Source of the DNA: JACCTU01 sp963788055
GTDB lineage: Bacteria; Actinomycetota; Thermoleophilia; Gaiellales; Gaiellaceae
Reading direction: 5' to 3'
Assembly: GCA_963788055.1 (NCBI GenBank)
Contig: CAWBFA010000002.1
Coordinates: 744,001-808,000 of the forward strand
DNA: 64,000 nucleotides
Under the pieces are notes generated by a model. The model was not told the origin of the DNA, ran no database searches, and saw only the letters and a program-made list of their open reading frames with translations. The position numbers and the translations under genes were made by a program. Below are positions 46,278-53,993 of the stretch, in pieces. Position 1 is the first letter of the stretch. Every line of letters begins with the position of its first letter.

Positions 46278-46802
46278 GTGCTCCGGCGAACGGTCCTCGC
46301 GTCCTTTGCTGCCGCTCTCGCGCTGCTCGCCGCAGGCTGTGGCGGCGACGACGAGAGCTCCGCGACGACCGACTGGGCCAACGGCGTCTGCACGGCGATC
46401 ACCACCTGGACGGCGTCGATTCAGTCCGCGGCGAGCTCGATCCAGGACAACCCGACGAAGGAGGGGCTCCAGAGCGCCGCGGACGACGCGACGCAGGCGA
46501 CGAAGACGTTCGCCGACGACATCAAGGGTCTCGGCGCGCCCGATACCGACTCGGGACAGCAGGCGAAGAGCTCGCTCGACTCGCTCGCCGACCAGGTCGA
46601 GACGAGCGCGGACGAGATCTCGAGCGCCGTCGACAGCTCGGCCGGAACGCTCGCCGCGATCTCGGCCATCAGCGGCACGCTCACCACGATGGCCGATCAG
46701 GTCTCCTCCACGTTCGACCAACTCGAGGAGCTCGACGCTGGCGACGAGCTCAGAGACGCGTTCGACGACGCCGACTCGTGCGATGAGCTCCAACGGAGCT
46801 AG
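46278..46802 (+). CDS. Small secreted lipoprotein of unknown function
   Basis: 174 residues from a GTG at 46278. A typical lipoprotein signal peptide, RTVLASFAAALALLAAGCGG, with lipobox LAAGC puts the mature protein on the outer face of the membrane. The mature part is Ala/Ser/Asp-rich and helical (QSAASSIQDNP, ADQVETSADEISSAVDSS), ending with a second Cys that could pair with the Cys in ANGVCTAI. No domain name. Two degenerate operator-like halves (46226 and 46250, 24 bp apart) are upstream. The stop TAG forms the left end of the inverted-repeat element. Confidence 0.7.
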   Translation: MLRRTVLASFAAALALLAAGCGGDDESSATTDWANGVCTAITTWTASIQSAASSIQDNPTKEGLQSAADDATQATKTFADDIKGLGAPDTDSGQQAKSSLDSLADQVETSADEISSAVDSSAGTLAAISAISGTLTTMADQVSSTFDQLEELDAGDELRDAFDDADSCDELQRS

Positions 46803-46962
46803 GAGGGTTTGGCGAACGGGCCTCGTCGCGGGTGCGCTGGGTGGTGCGAGGCAAGGACGCAGGAGCGTTCGTATCCAGTGGATACGGGCGCGACTGAGGA
46901 CGCCGCATCGCGCTGCCCAGCGCAGCCCGGGGCACAGCGGCTGTTTCGTCAAACCCCCCTAG
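46799..46962. repeat. 164-bp nested inverted-repeat element between convergent stop codons
   Basis: Outer arms: CTAGGAGGGTTTGGCGAA (46799-46816) and TTCGTCAAACCCCCCTAG (46945-46962), 16 of 18 positions complementary. Inner hairpin: GCGTTCGTATCC and GGATACGGGCGC around AGT (46867-46891), including two G-U pairs as RNA. Further inverted pairs are GCCTCG/CGAGGC and GCGCTG/CAGCGC. The outermost CTAG on each side supplies the TAG stop of the convergent genes. It may be a bidirectional terminator or a small mobile palindromic (MITE-like) element; its copy number elsewhere is unknown. Confidence 0.55.
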
Positions 46963-48074
46963 CCGAGCGCGAGCCGGCTGTGGCCGCCTGAGTCCGGCAT
47001 GGGGTCAGCCGCAAGCGTCAGCGGCAGGAGCCCGAGGTACCGGTTGAAGATCGAGTCGACGAGCCGGGGCCGGCTGAGCGCCTTGAGCAGCACCGTGAGC
47101 ACGCGCGGCGGCAGCTCGGGAATCAGGCGCTGGAGCACGTAGGTGGCCCGGAACCCGGTTCGATGCCTCGCGCTGAAGGCACCGTAGGCGGCGAGCGCCT
47201 CGTCCACGGTCGCTTCGTGGTCGAGCACGCGGCGCAGCTCGCGGCCGCAGGCGATGCCGAAGTAGAACGCGCCGCGGATGCCCTCGGCCGAGAGCGCGAA
47301 GCAGTGGCCTGCGGAGTCTCCGACGAAGAAGCAGCCGTTCTCCGCAGCCGGCCGGAGCCGGTGCGGGATGAGGTTTCCCTGGTGACGGACCGGTGGCACG
47401 CCGAAACGCCGGGCGACCTCCTCCGTCGGTTGCTTCACGGCGACGCGAGGATCGTACGAGCCGGCGCCGACGCGCACCTCGTCTCCCGCCGGGACAAACC
47501 AGCTGTAGCCCCGCCGGACGAGGGAGCGATCGATCACGACGTCGAGCGCGTCGCCGCTGCCGTTCGGGTGCACCTCGAGCCCCCGCGTGAGCGGACCTCC
47601 CGTCCCCGTCCACGGCTGCGACCCGAGCACTCGGCGCCAGCCGAGGGCGTCGACGACCAGCGGCGCTTGGACGATGCCGCGGTCGGTGCGTATCCCGCCC
47701 TCGACCCGCCCCTTCACGAGCGCACGCTCGAAGCGTGCGCCTGACTGGCTCCACAGCAGCCGGCACAGCTCCGAGTAATCGAACGCGCCCCAGCTCCAGG
47801 GCAGGCGGACGCGAACGGAGTCGTGGGGAGTCGTGAAGCGCATGAACGGAATCTCCTGCCTCACCGCGCTCTCGAGGCCCAGAGCCTCGAGCCAAGGCAT
47901 CGGCGCGGCACAGGCGGAGGTCGGGTGCGCGCCGATCTCGTCGCGATCGAGGACCAGCACGTCGGCGTGTGTCCCGGCGAGCTCACGCGCGACGGTCAGT
48001 CCGGCAAAGCTCGCGCCGCAGACGACGACGTCGGCCCGCTCGTCGGCAAACGGCTGAACGGGTCGCCGGCTCAC
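46959..48074 (-). CDS. FAD-dependent geranylgeranyl reductase-family oxidoreductase
   Basis: 371 residues from a GTG overlapping the upstream stop (GTGA). FAD motif VVVCGASFAGLTVARELAG, a GxGxxG variant, at the N terminus. RSLVRRGYSWFVPAGDEVRV and FFVGDSAGHCFALSAEGIRG show the GD motif of this family, followed by GAFYFGIACG. Members reduce the double bonds of isoprenoid chains or act on polyprenyl lipids. Coupling to phytoene synthase supports an isoprenoid substrate, but this is inference. No frameshift. Confidence 0.82.
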   Translation of the reverse strand: MSRRPVQPFADERADVVVCGASFAGLTVARELAGTHADVLVLDRDEIGAHPTSACAAPMPWLEALGLESAVRQEIPFMRFTTPHDSVRVRLPWSWGAFDYSELCRLLWSQSGARFERALVKGRVEGGIRTDRGIVQAPLVVDALGWRRVLGSQPWTGTGGPLTRGLEVHPNGSGDALDVVIDRSLVRRGYSWFVPAGDEVRVGAGSYDPRVAVKQPTEEVARRFGVPPVRHQGNLIPHRLRPAAENGCFFVGDSAGHCFALSAEGIRGAFYFGIACGRELRRVLDHEATVDEALAAYGAFSARHRTGFRATYVLQRLIPELPPRVLTVLLKALSRPRLVDSIFNRYLGLLPLTLAADPMPDSGGHSRLALG

Positions 48075-48943
48075 CGCGAGCGCACCGCAACCCGTGCGAG
48101 GTCGGTCAGCCGCGGTCGGCTGGCGCGGCCGAGCACGTCGTAGCCGTTCCGCTCGATGCGATCGAGGACGGCGGTGTAGACCGCGCGCGCGAGCCCGATC
48201 CCGCGCCTCGCCGACGGGATCGCGGTGACGAGCGCAGGAGTCGTCTCGGCGAAGAGCGCGCGGGCGAGCCGGACCTCGGACGCCACGAGTTCCCTGAGGC
48301 TGTGGGTGGCGGTCGCGGCCGCCAGGTCGTTCTCGCCGACGCCGTGCCGCTCGCGCTCGTCGGCCGGCAGGTAGATCCGATCGAGCAAGTAGTCCTCGCG
48401 CATGTCGCGCAGGAAGTTCGTCAGCTGGAACGCGACGCCGAGGCGCCCTAAACGCTCGCTCTCCCCCGGTGCTCCGAGGATGACGGCCATGATCCGGCCG
48501 ACGGACGCGCCGCTGCCGTCCATGTAGCGCTCGAGCTCCTCGCGCGTCTGGATTCTGAGCCGCCCGCAGTCCATCCGCATCGACGCCATGTAGGGCCGGA
48601 GCTCTGCGACGGGAAGCTCGTACTCGGCCGTTGCGTGGACGAGCGCCGCGATCACCGGGTGGCTCGATCTCCCCGTCTTCAGTCCGCGGTCGAGCTCCCG
48701 CTCCCACTCGTCGAGGGCCGCCCGGCGTTCGTTCGGTCGAAGGTCCGGACGGGCACCGTCGACGATCTCGTCGGCGCCGCGCACGAACCCGTACAGCGCA
48801 TGAACGGCGGAGCGGCGTTCTCTCGGAAGTCTGGACACCGCAAGGTGATAGGTCGGGTCGTGGCGACGCAGCATCCGCCGGCAGGTCGCGTATGCCGCCG
48901 CCGGCGAGGGCCCTGTCGTCGGCGAGACCTCGGCTCCTGGCAC
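48071..48943 (-). CDS. crtB: Phytoene/squalene synthase
   Basis: 290 residues, intact. The two Asp-rich prenyl-diphosphate sites are visible: RGADEIVDGARPD (first, about 54-66) and QLTNFLRDMREDYLLDRIYL (second). YMDGSGASVGRIMAVILG is also typical. It condenses two geranylgeranyl diphosphates to phytoene, or two farnesyl units to squalene; phytoene fits the actinobacterial context better. No desaturase is in the window, so the carotenoid pathway is completed elsewhere or the product is different. It is in an operon with the GGR-like gene. Confidence 0.86.
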   Translation of the reverse strand: MPGAEVSPTTGPSPAAAYATCRRMLRRHDPTYHLAVSRLPRERRSAVHALYGFVRGADEIVDGARPDLRPNERRAALDEWERELDRGLKTGRSSHPVIAALVHATAEYELPVAELRPYMASMRMDCGRLRIQTREELERYMDGSGASVGRIMAVILGAPGESERLGRLGVAFQLTNFLRDMREDYLLDRIYLPADERERHGVGENDLAAATATHSLRELVASEVRLARALFAETTPALVTAIPSARRGIGLARAVYTAVLDRIERNGYDVLGRASRPRLTDLARVAVRSR

Positions 48944-49013
48944 GGCCTGATCCTATGCGTGCTCATCGGGCGGGCCGCTCACGGAGCGAGGCCGGGAGTC
49001 CGATAAGGCTGGC

Positions 49014-50204
49014 ATGTGGAACATGACCGGAATCCCGCTCAGGGTCGTGTTGCCCCTTGCGGTGATCCTGTTTCTCGTCTCGCAGATGGGCACGCTCCGG
49101 TTCTGGCGCTTCGTCGACGACGCGACGACCCCCGGTAAGGAGCACGCCGGGCTCACCCGAGAGGAAGCCGTTGCCAAGGCCGTGGCGAGGGTCGAAGGGT
49201 TCCTCGATCATCACGGGTACCCCGGCGGGAAGATCGCGCTCGTCAGGGCGGAGCCCATCGACGGCCGCGTGCAGTGGTGGTGTCAGGGCTGCAAGCACTG
49301 GCAGGTCGAGCTCGCCCTTCGCGACGAGCGCTTCTGCATCGCCACCACCGAGGAGTTCGCGGCCTTCTCGAACGGGTGCGACAGGTGGCACCCCCGCGCC
49401 GACCCTCCCCCCGCCGCGGTGGTCGCAGCGGCCAGGCCCGCGCGCGCGATCACCCCCTCCGTCGGCGGCGGCCTCCTACTCCAGCGCCGGATCGGGCGCA
49501 CCGCGGACATCTACGTCCTTCACGCGGGTCGTCTCCGGCGCGTCACCCGCACGGAGCAGCACGAGAGCAGCCCGGTGTGGTCGCCGGACCTGAGGCGGAT
49601 CGCCTTCGTGGTGAACCCGGGCGCCTCGGAGCTCGACGTCTACACCATGCGCCCCGACGGGAGCGACGTCGTTCGCGTGACGAGCTCTGCCGGCCCCGAC
49701 GAAGAGCCGACGTGGCTTCCCGACGGACGCCTCGCGTACCGCAGCGTCAGGGACGGAATCGGCTCGATCTACGTGGACGACGAGCGGGTGCTGGAGGAGA
49801 CGTCTTCGGCCGAGTGGTCTCCCAGCGGCAAGGTGATCGCGTTCTCCGCGACGATCGAGTTCGGGTTCGACGTGTGGCTCACCGACGCCGCGGCACGAGA
49901 GCGATGGAACCTCACGTCGACACTGTACGAGGACGCGTACAACCCGCGGTGGTCGCCGGACGGAACACGAATCGCGTTCGCGACAACCGAGGCGATCTAC
50001 GTGATGCGCGCCGACGGCCGGAAACTTCGCCGCATCGTCACGCAACCGCACGACCTCGCGCTCTCCTGGACGCCGGACGGGAAGCGGGTCGCGTGGGTCG
50101 GCAACACGGAGCGCAACTTCGGGATCCATGTCACGGAGGTCACGTCGCGCCGCACGGTCCGGCTCACGCGCCACGAGGGCGACCACGCCCCCGACTGGCG
50201 CTAG
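49014..50204 (+). CDS. Membrane-anchored TolB-like beta-propeller protein
   Basis: 396 residues from an ATG. One N-terminal helix, IPLRVVLPLAVILFLVSQMG, anchors it. A region of about 110 residues with a CQGC motif (QWWCQGCKHW) resembles PepSY-like folds. Then six or so repeats of the PD40/TolB type, each with a WSPD/WSPS or similar core: SSPVWSPDLRRIAFVV, AEWSPSGKVIAFSA, YNPRWSPDGTRIAFAT, LSWTPDGKRVAWVG. The propeller faces outside. It probably binds a partner or polymer; unknown. Confidence 0.78.
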   Translation: MWNMTGIPLRVVLPLAVILFLVSQMGTLRFWRFVDDATTPGKEHAGLTREEAVAKAVARVEGFLDHHGYPGGKIALVRAEPIDGRVQWWCQGCKHWQVELALRDERFCIATTEEFAAFSNGCDRWHPRADPPPAAVVAAARPARAITPSVGGGLLLQRRIGRTADIYVLHAGRLRRVTRTEQHESSPVWSPDLRRIAFVVNPGASELDVYTMRPDGSDVVRVTSSAGPDEEPTWLPDGRLAYRSVRDGIGSIYVDDERVLEETSSAEWSPSGKVIAFSATIEFGFDVWLTDAAARERWNLTSTLYEDAYNPRWSPDGTRIAFATTEAIYVMRADGRKLRRIVTQPHDLALSWTPDGKRVAWVGNTERNFGIHVTEVTSRRTVRLTRHEGDHAPDWR

Positions 50205-50207
50205 AAC

Positions 50208-50226
50208 GGAGGCCGTACTCGCCTCC
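50208..50226. terminator. Hairpin between convergent genes
   Basis: GGAGGC (50208-50213) and GCCTCC (50221-50226) with a 7-nt loop, 3 bp after the beta-propeller stop and 5 bp before the MFS-cNMP stop. Short stem and no T-run; a weak bidirectional terminator at most. Confidence 0.4.
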
Positions 50227-50231
50227 TTGCG

Positions 50232-51884
50232 CTAGGCCGGCAGCATGCCGTGATACACGCCGAGCCGGGCGCCGACGACGGCGTCGGCGGCACGGAGCGC
50301 TTCCGCATTTCCGGTCACCGCCGCGACGAACTCGTCGCCGGGCAGCTCGAGCAGCTCGACGTCGGTCGTCGCGACGACGGTTGCGGTCCGCGGGACGTCG
50401 CGCAGCAACGCGATCTCGCCGAAGAACTCGCCCGCGCCGAGCCGGCGACCCCCGCCCTCCTCCGAGGCGACCTCGACGGTTCCCTCGGCGATGACGAAGA
50501 AACGGTCGCCGCGCTCGCCGCGCGTCACGATCGTCTCCCCAGCCGGCACACGACGGCGGACGAGCCGCCCGGCGAGGTATTCGAGCGTCGGCGGCGGCAG
50601 CGGTGCGAAGAGGGGCAGCGACTGCAGCAGCTCGAGCTCGGGCACGGGCTCGGCCCGATCCATCCTCGAGAGCGATCCCCACGAGAAGACCGCGAGCACC
50701 GGCAGCACTGCGCCGACCACAACCAGCGCCCCACGGTCGCCCGCGAGGTCTATGAGAACCGGGGCGGCGACCGATCCCAGGGCAACTGCGACGAGGATCA
50801 CGCTCTCCATCGCGGCGAACGCGCGTGCGAGGACCTCGTCGGGGACCGCACGCTGCAGAAGGGTGTCGCCCGAGACGTCGACGATCGTGTTGCCGACTCC
50901 GACGACCGCGAGGGCGACGATCGCGACGAGCGGCTCGGGCCAGATTCCGATCAGGACGATCGGTACGCCCCAGAGGACGATCCCGACGCCGAAGTCCGTT
51001 CCGAGCCGGGCTCGAGCGACGAGCGCCGCGGCCGCGATCCCGCCAATGATCCCGCCCACGCCGAGCACGGAGTTGAGATAACCCACGCCTGACGCGCCGA
51101 GGTCGAGCGTCTCGAGCGCGAGCACGACGACGAGCACGCCGAGCGCGCCGTCGACGAACGTCTGCGCCGCGAACAGACCCGTCAGCACCGTGAGCCTCCG
51201 ATCGGCGACGATCGCGCGAAATCCCTCCGTGGTCTCACGAAGGAAGCCGCCGGAGCGCTCCTCGCCTTCGTCTGCTTCGACCTCGCGCAGCCGTGTGGGC
51301 TCGTCGACCCGCGCGATGAGCGCGGCCGACCAGAGAAGGAACCCCGCCGAAGCGACGAAGGTTGCTTCGACGCCGCTGGTGGCAACGAGCACGCCGCCCA
51401 CAGCCGGCCCGACGAAGATCCCGACGCTCTCGATGGTGCTCGCCGCCACGTTCGCCGCCGTGAGCTCCTCCGGCGTCTTCGCGAGCCCCGGCACGAGCGC
51501 CGCCTGGGCGGGGCGAAAAGCGGTGCCGATCACCGTCCCGACGATCGAGATCACGTAGACAGCCAACGGCGGTCCGTCCGAGGCCACGATCACCGCCATC
51601 GAGGCGAGGAGCGCCGCACGGAGGAGGTCCGCCGTGACCATCACCCGCACGCGAGGAAAACGGTCGCCCAGCGCGCCCGTGAAGGGTGAGGCCACGCCGG
51701 CGCTGATCCAGCGGGCGAGGCCGATCAGACCGACGGCATACGCGCCGTCCTGCTCGAAGGCATAGACCGCGATCGCGACCGTGTAGGCCCACGCCCCGAT
51801 GTTCGACCCCGCCCACGCGAGCTGCAGCCGGCGGAGGTCGCGGTTCGTGAAAACCCGGCGGAAAGCGGTCAAGGAGGCCCGCAC
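50232..51884 (-). CDS. MFS transporter fused to a C-terminal cyclic-nucleotide-binding domain
   Basis: 550 residues, intact. Residues 1-400 form a 12-helix MFS domain of the enterobactin-exporter/MFS_3 type: RLQLAWAGSNIGAWAYTVAI, GALGDRFPRVRVMVTADLLR and IGTAFRPAQAALVPGLAKTP. Residues about 420-540 make a cNMP-binding fold: LFAPLPPPTLEYLAGRLVRR, GERGDRFFVIAEGTVEV and the phosphate-binding-cassette-like GEFFGEIALLRDVPRTATVV, which keeps Gly-Glu and the Arg that hold the phosphate in CRP. Ligand binding could gate transport. Substrate unknown. Confidence 0.88.
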   Translation of the reverse strand: MRASLTAFRRVFTNRDLRRLQLAWAGSNIGAWAYTVAIAVYAFEQDGAYAVGLIGLARWISAGVASPFTGALGDRFPRVRVMVTADLLRAALLASMAVIVASDGPPLAVYVISIVGTVIGTAFRPAQAALVPGLAKTPEELTAANVAASTIESVGIFVGPAVGGVLVATSGVEATFVASAGFLLWSAALIARVDEPTRLREVEADEGEERSGGFLRETTEGFRAIVADRRLTVLTGLFAAQTFVDGALGVLVVVLALETLDLGASGVGYLNSVLGVGGIIGGIAAAALVARARLGTDFGVGIVLWGVPIVLIGIWPEPLVAIVALAVVGVGNTIVDVSGDTLLQRAVPDEVLARAFAAMESVILVAVALGSVAAPVLIDLAGDRGALVVVGAVLPVLAVFSWGSLSRMDRAEPVPELELLQSLPLFAPLPPPTLEYLAGRLVRRRVPAGETIVTRGERGDRFFVIAEGTVEVASEEGGGRRLGAGEFFGEIALLRDVPRTATVVATTDVELLELPGDEFVAAVTGNAEALRAADAVVGARLGVYHGMLPA

Positions 51885-51996
51885 GGGGTGAGCATTGCAA
51901 TCAGACCGGCGATCTGGAAGAAATTCGGGGGGAAGAAAGCGCGTCTAACCACCGTCTTGAGTTGCGAGAAGTCGGATTCCAACGGAAGGAGCACCG

Positions 51997-52281
51997 GTGT
52001 CGGAGCAGGACGAGACGAGAACGGATCCGAAGGACGAGGTCGAGGCGCACAAGCGCCGGCCAGGCGTGGCGTCCGACGAGCCGACCGAAGGCGATTCCGA
52101 AGACGTCGAGCTGCACAAGAAGCGCAGCCCAATGGCGAGCGACGAGCCGACGGCCGAGGGCGAGAGCGACGACGACGTCGAGCTGCACAAGAAGCGCAGC
52201 CCAATGGCGAGCGACGAGCCGACGGCCGAGGGCGAGAGCGACGACGACGTCGAGCTTCACCGCCGCATCAGCGCGAAGTAG
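51997..52281 (+). CDS. Small acidic repeat protein with 24-residue tandem repeats
   Basis: 94 residues from a GTG with GGAAGGAG (51984-51991) upstream. The chain is three copies of a charged unit, the last two identical: each holds VELHKKRSPMASDEP and TAEGESDDD. A degenerate first copy reads VEAHKRRPGVASDEPTEGDS. No hydrophobic core, so probably disordered. Similar small D/E-VEAH-type proteins are frequent in actinobacteria. The role is unknown. The DNA of the repeats is identical (see repeat entry). Confidence 0.72.
   Translation: MSEQDETRTDPKDEVEAHKRRPGVASDEPTEGDSEDVELHKKRSPMASDEPTAEGESDDDVELHKKRSPMASDEPTAEGESDDDVELHRRISAK
52102..52245 (+). repeat. Two identical 72-bp tandem repeats inside the acidic repeat gene
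   Basis: Unit 1 is 52102-52173 and unit 2 is 52174-52245, with no difference at any base, then a third partial start (GACGTCGAGCT). Both units begin GACGTCGAGCTGCACAAG. Identity also at synonymous positions shows a recent duplication or continuing slippage/conversion, in phase with the codons (24 residues). Confidence 0.9.
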
Positions 52282-52300
52282 CGACCAGGACTTGGCGGTT

Positions 52301-52325
52301 GCGGCCGGGGCCCTGCCCCGGCCGC
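52301..52325. terminator. Strong GC hairpin terminator between convergent genes
   Basis: GCGGCCGGGG (52301-52310) pairs perfectly with CCCCGGCCGC (52316-52325) around a 5-nt loop. It stands 19 bp after the stop of the repeat protein and 7 bp before the GAF gene stop, so it may serve both. TTGCTGTT follows on the plus strand. Confidence 0.65.
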
Positions 52326-52332
52326 TTGCTGT

Positions 52333-52974
52333 TCAGCGGCGGATGATTTCCTCCAGAGCCGCGAGCAACCGCAGCGCCGAAGCCCTGCGCTCGGGCGGCA
52401 GCGCATCCAAGTTGCGGCCGAGCTGCGCGAGCCGCTGCAGCTCCTCGTCTGCGCCCTCGAGTGCTGCTCGCGCGCGGCGGGCGCGCAGGAGGAGGTCGAG
52501 CCCGACCGCGGCCTGATTCGCGAAGCGGCCGAGGAGGTCCATCTCGGCGAGCGTGAACCGCGTGTCCTTCGGGCGGTCGAGCACCGAAAGCACTCCGAGG
52601 GCGGTGTCCTCGTGAAGCAACGGGACGGCCATCATCCCTTTGGGGACGTAGCCCGTGGATTCGGCAGCCTCACGGCCGAAGCGCGGATCTCCCTCGAGGT
52701 CCTCGAGCACGAGCGGCTGCCGAGTCGCGAGCACCCAGCCCGCGATGCCGGTGTCTGCGGGAAACCTCCTGCCGACGAGGTCGTCGGAACCCTCGCCCGC
52801 CACCGCTTCGAAGACCAACTCCTCCGCTTCCTCGTCGAGGAGGAAGATCGACGATGCCTTCGCGGCGAAGATCGCCCGCGCCGTCTCGACGATCGACGTC
52901 AGCAGGGATCGGTGCAGCTCGTCGTCTGCGAGCACGCCTGCCGCGACCGCGGCCTGGAAACGATCGTCGCTCAA
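52333..52974 (-). CDS. GAF domain protein
   Basis: 213 residues from a TTG that overlaps the TGA of the protease gene (TTGA). A single GAF domain spans about 20-165: TSIVETARAIFAAKASSIFL, FEAVAGEGSDDLVGRRFPAD, GIAGWVLATRQPLVLEDLEG, MAVPLLHEDTALGVLSVLD. A C-terminal helix rich in Ala/Leu/Arg follows. No output domain such as GGDEF or kinase is fused. It could bind a small ligand or sense redox and act on a partner, perhaps the coupled protease; that link is inference. Confidence 0.82.
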   Translation of the reverse strand: MSDDRFQAAVAAGVLADDELHRSLLTSIVETARAIFAAKASSIFLLDEEAEELVFEAVAGEGSDDLVGRRFPADTGIAGWVLATRQPLVLEDLEGDPRFGREAAESTGYVPKGMMAVPLLHEDTALGVLSVLDRPKDTRFTLAEMDLLGRFANQAAVGLDLLLRARRARAALEGADEELQRLAQLGRNLDALPPERRASALRLLAALEEIIRR

Positions 52975-53822
52975 GGCATCGGCCCGACGTTCATGGACGT
53001 GAGGGCGAGCACGCTCTTCAGTTGGAAGGGGGGCAGCTGCGGATGCTTCGAAAGGATCAGCGCGCAGAGTCCGGAGACGTGCGGCGTCGCGAAGCTATTG
53101 CCGGTGCACCGGAGCGTCGCTCCCTCGAGCCAGGCGACGTCCACCTCGAGACCTCGTGCGAAGAACTCGACCGGCGGCTCCGGGTTGTAGTAGTAGGCGA
53201 ACGGGTCAGACTCCTCGTGGCTCCCGACCGAGATCACCGACGAGAAGCGCCACGGGTAGCTCTCGACCGGCATGTTGTGAGCCGAGGCGACGAGAACGGT
53301 GCGGCGGAAGTACGCGCTGTCCGCGAGCTCGTGCAGCAGGGCTGCAAAGTCGCGCTTCGTCGTCGAGAGGCTCATGTTCACGACCTCGAAGCCCTGTTCG
53401 ATTGCCCAGCGCAGACCCGCGAGCAGCACCCTGCCGCTGCCCTTGTACCCCTCACCGAGAACACGGACGGAGATGAGCTCGCAGTCGGGAGCGAGGCCCC
53501 GGACGATGCCCGCACAGGCGGTCCCATGACCGCATCGATCGCCCGAATCGTCCTCGGTGACGACGGGGTCGCCCGCGTCGTCCACCGAGACCGCGTAGGC
53601 CGCCTGGACCGGGCCGACCAGTGGATGACCGGCCTCGATGCCGCTGTCGAGGATGCAGACGCGAACGCCGGCGCCCGTCGCGCCGCCGAACGCCCACTCC
53701 CGGGTGACCTCCGCGGGCCAGCCGAGATCCAGCCGAATGCCGTCGACGGCGGCGGCGGGGAGACTCCATGCCGGGAGCTCCTCCTCGTCCATGTGGGCGT
53801 ACACGTCAAGCGCGGCGTTCAT
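52971..53822 (-). CDS. Subtilisin-like (S8) serine protease without signal peptide
   Basis: 283 residues from an ATG at 53822. Catalytic triad: Asp in VCILDSGIEAGHP, His in CGHGTACAGIVRG, Ser in CTGNSFATPHVSGLCALIL. The oxyanion Asn is probably in VLVASAHNMPVES. No signal peptide or pro-domain precedes the catalytic domain (N terminus MNAALDVYAHMDEEELPAW), so it seems cytosolic or activated in an uncommon way. It is translationally coupled to the GAF protein. S8 members of this kind can be maturation proteases or effector-like enzymes. Confidence 0.85.
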   Translation of the reverse strand: MNAALDVYAHMDEEELPAWSLPAAAVDGIRLDLGWPAEVTREWAFGGATGAGVRVCILDSGIEAGHPLVGPVQAAYAVSVDDAGDPVVTEDDSGDRCGHGTACAGIVRGLAPDCELISVRVLGEGYKGSGRVLLAGLRWAIEQGFEVVNMSLSTTKRDFAALLHELADSAYFRRTVLVASAHNMPVESYPWRFSSVISVGSHEESDPFAYYYNPEPPVEFFARGLEVDVAWLEGATLRCTGNSFATPHVSGLCALILSKHPQLPPFQLKSVLALTSMNVGPMP

Positions 53823-53832
53823 CCGACGCACG

Positions 53833-53979
53833 CTAACGCAGGAGCGCCCGGCAGCGGCGCTCAACTTCCGCCGCACCGACTGTCGCCGCGGTCCTGATCG
53901 CGCTGCCGATCGTCACGGCGAGCGCTCCCGCTTCGAGCCACATCTCGATCGCATCAAGCGCGATCCCGCCCGAGACCGG
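53833..53979 (-). pseudogene. C-terminal remnant of a KDPG/KDPGal aldolase-like gene
   Basis: The minus strand between the MetE-like and protease genes encodes 48 residues up to TAG 53833-53835: PVSGGIALDAIEMWLEAGAL, AVTIGSAIRTAATVGAAEVE, then a short basic end. The SGGI and AGALAVTIGSAI pattern is the phosphate-binding end of a KDPG-aldolase TIM barrel. A TGA lies in frame just upstream (53980-53982) and no room exists for the rest. It appears to be a decayed relic; not likely to be functional. Confidence 0.55.
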
Positions 53980-53993
53980 TCAGATGGCTCGGG

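Noticed and set aside
46799..46962. CRISPR or integron-type array
   Set aside because: Only one nested palindrome is present; no direct repeats with spacers and no cas or integrase genes are found.
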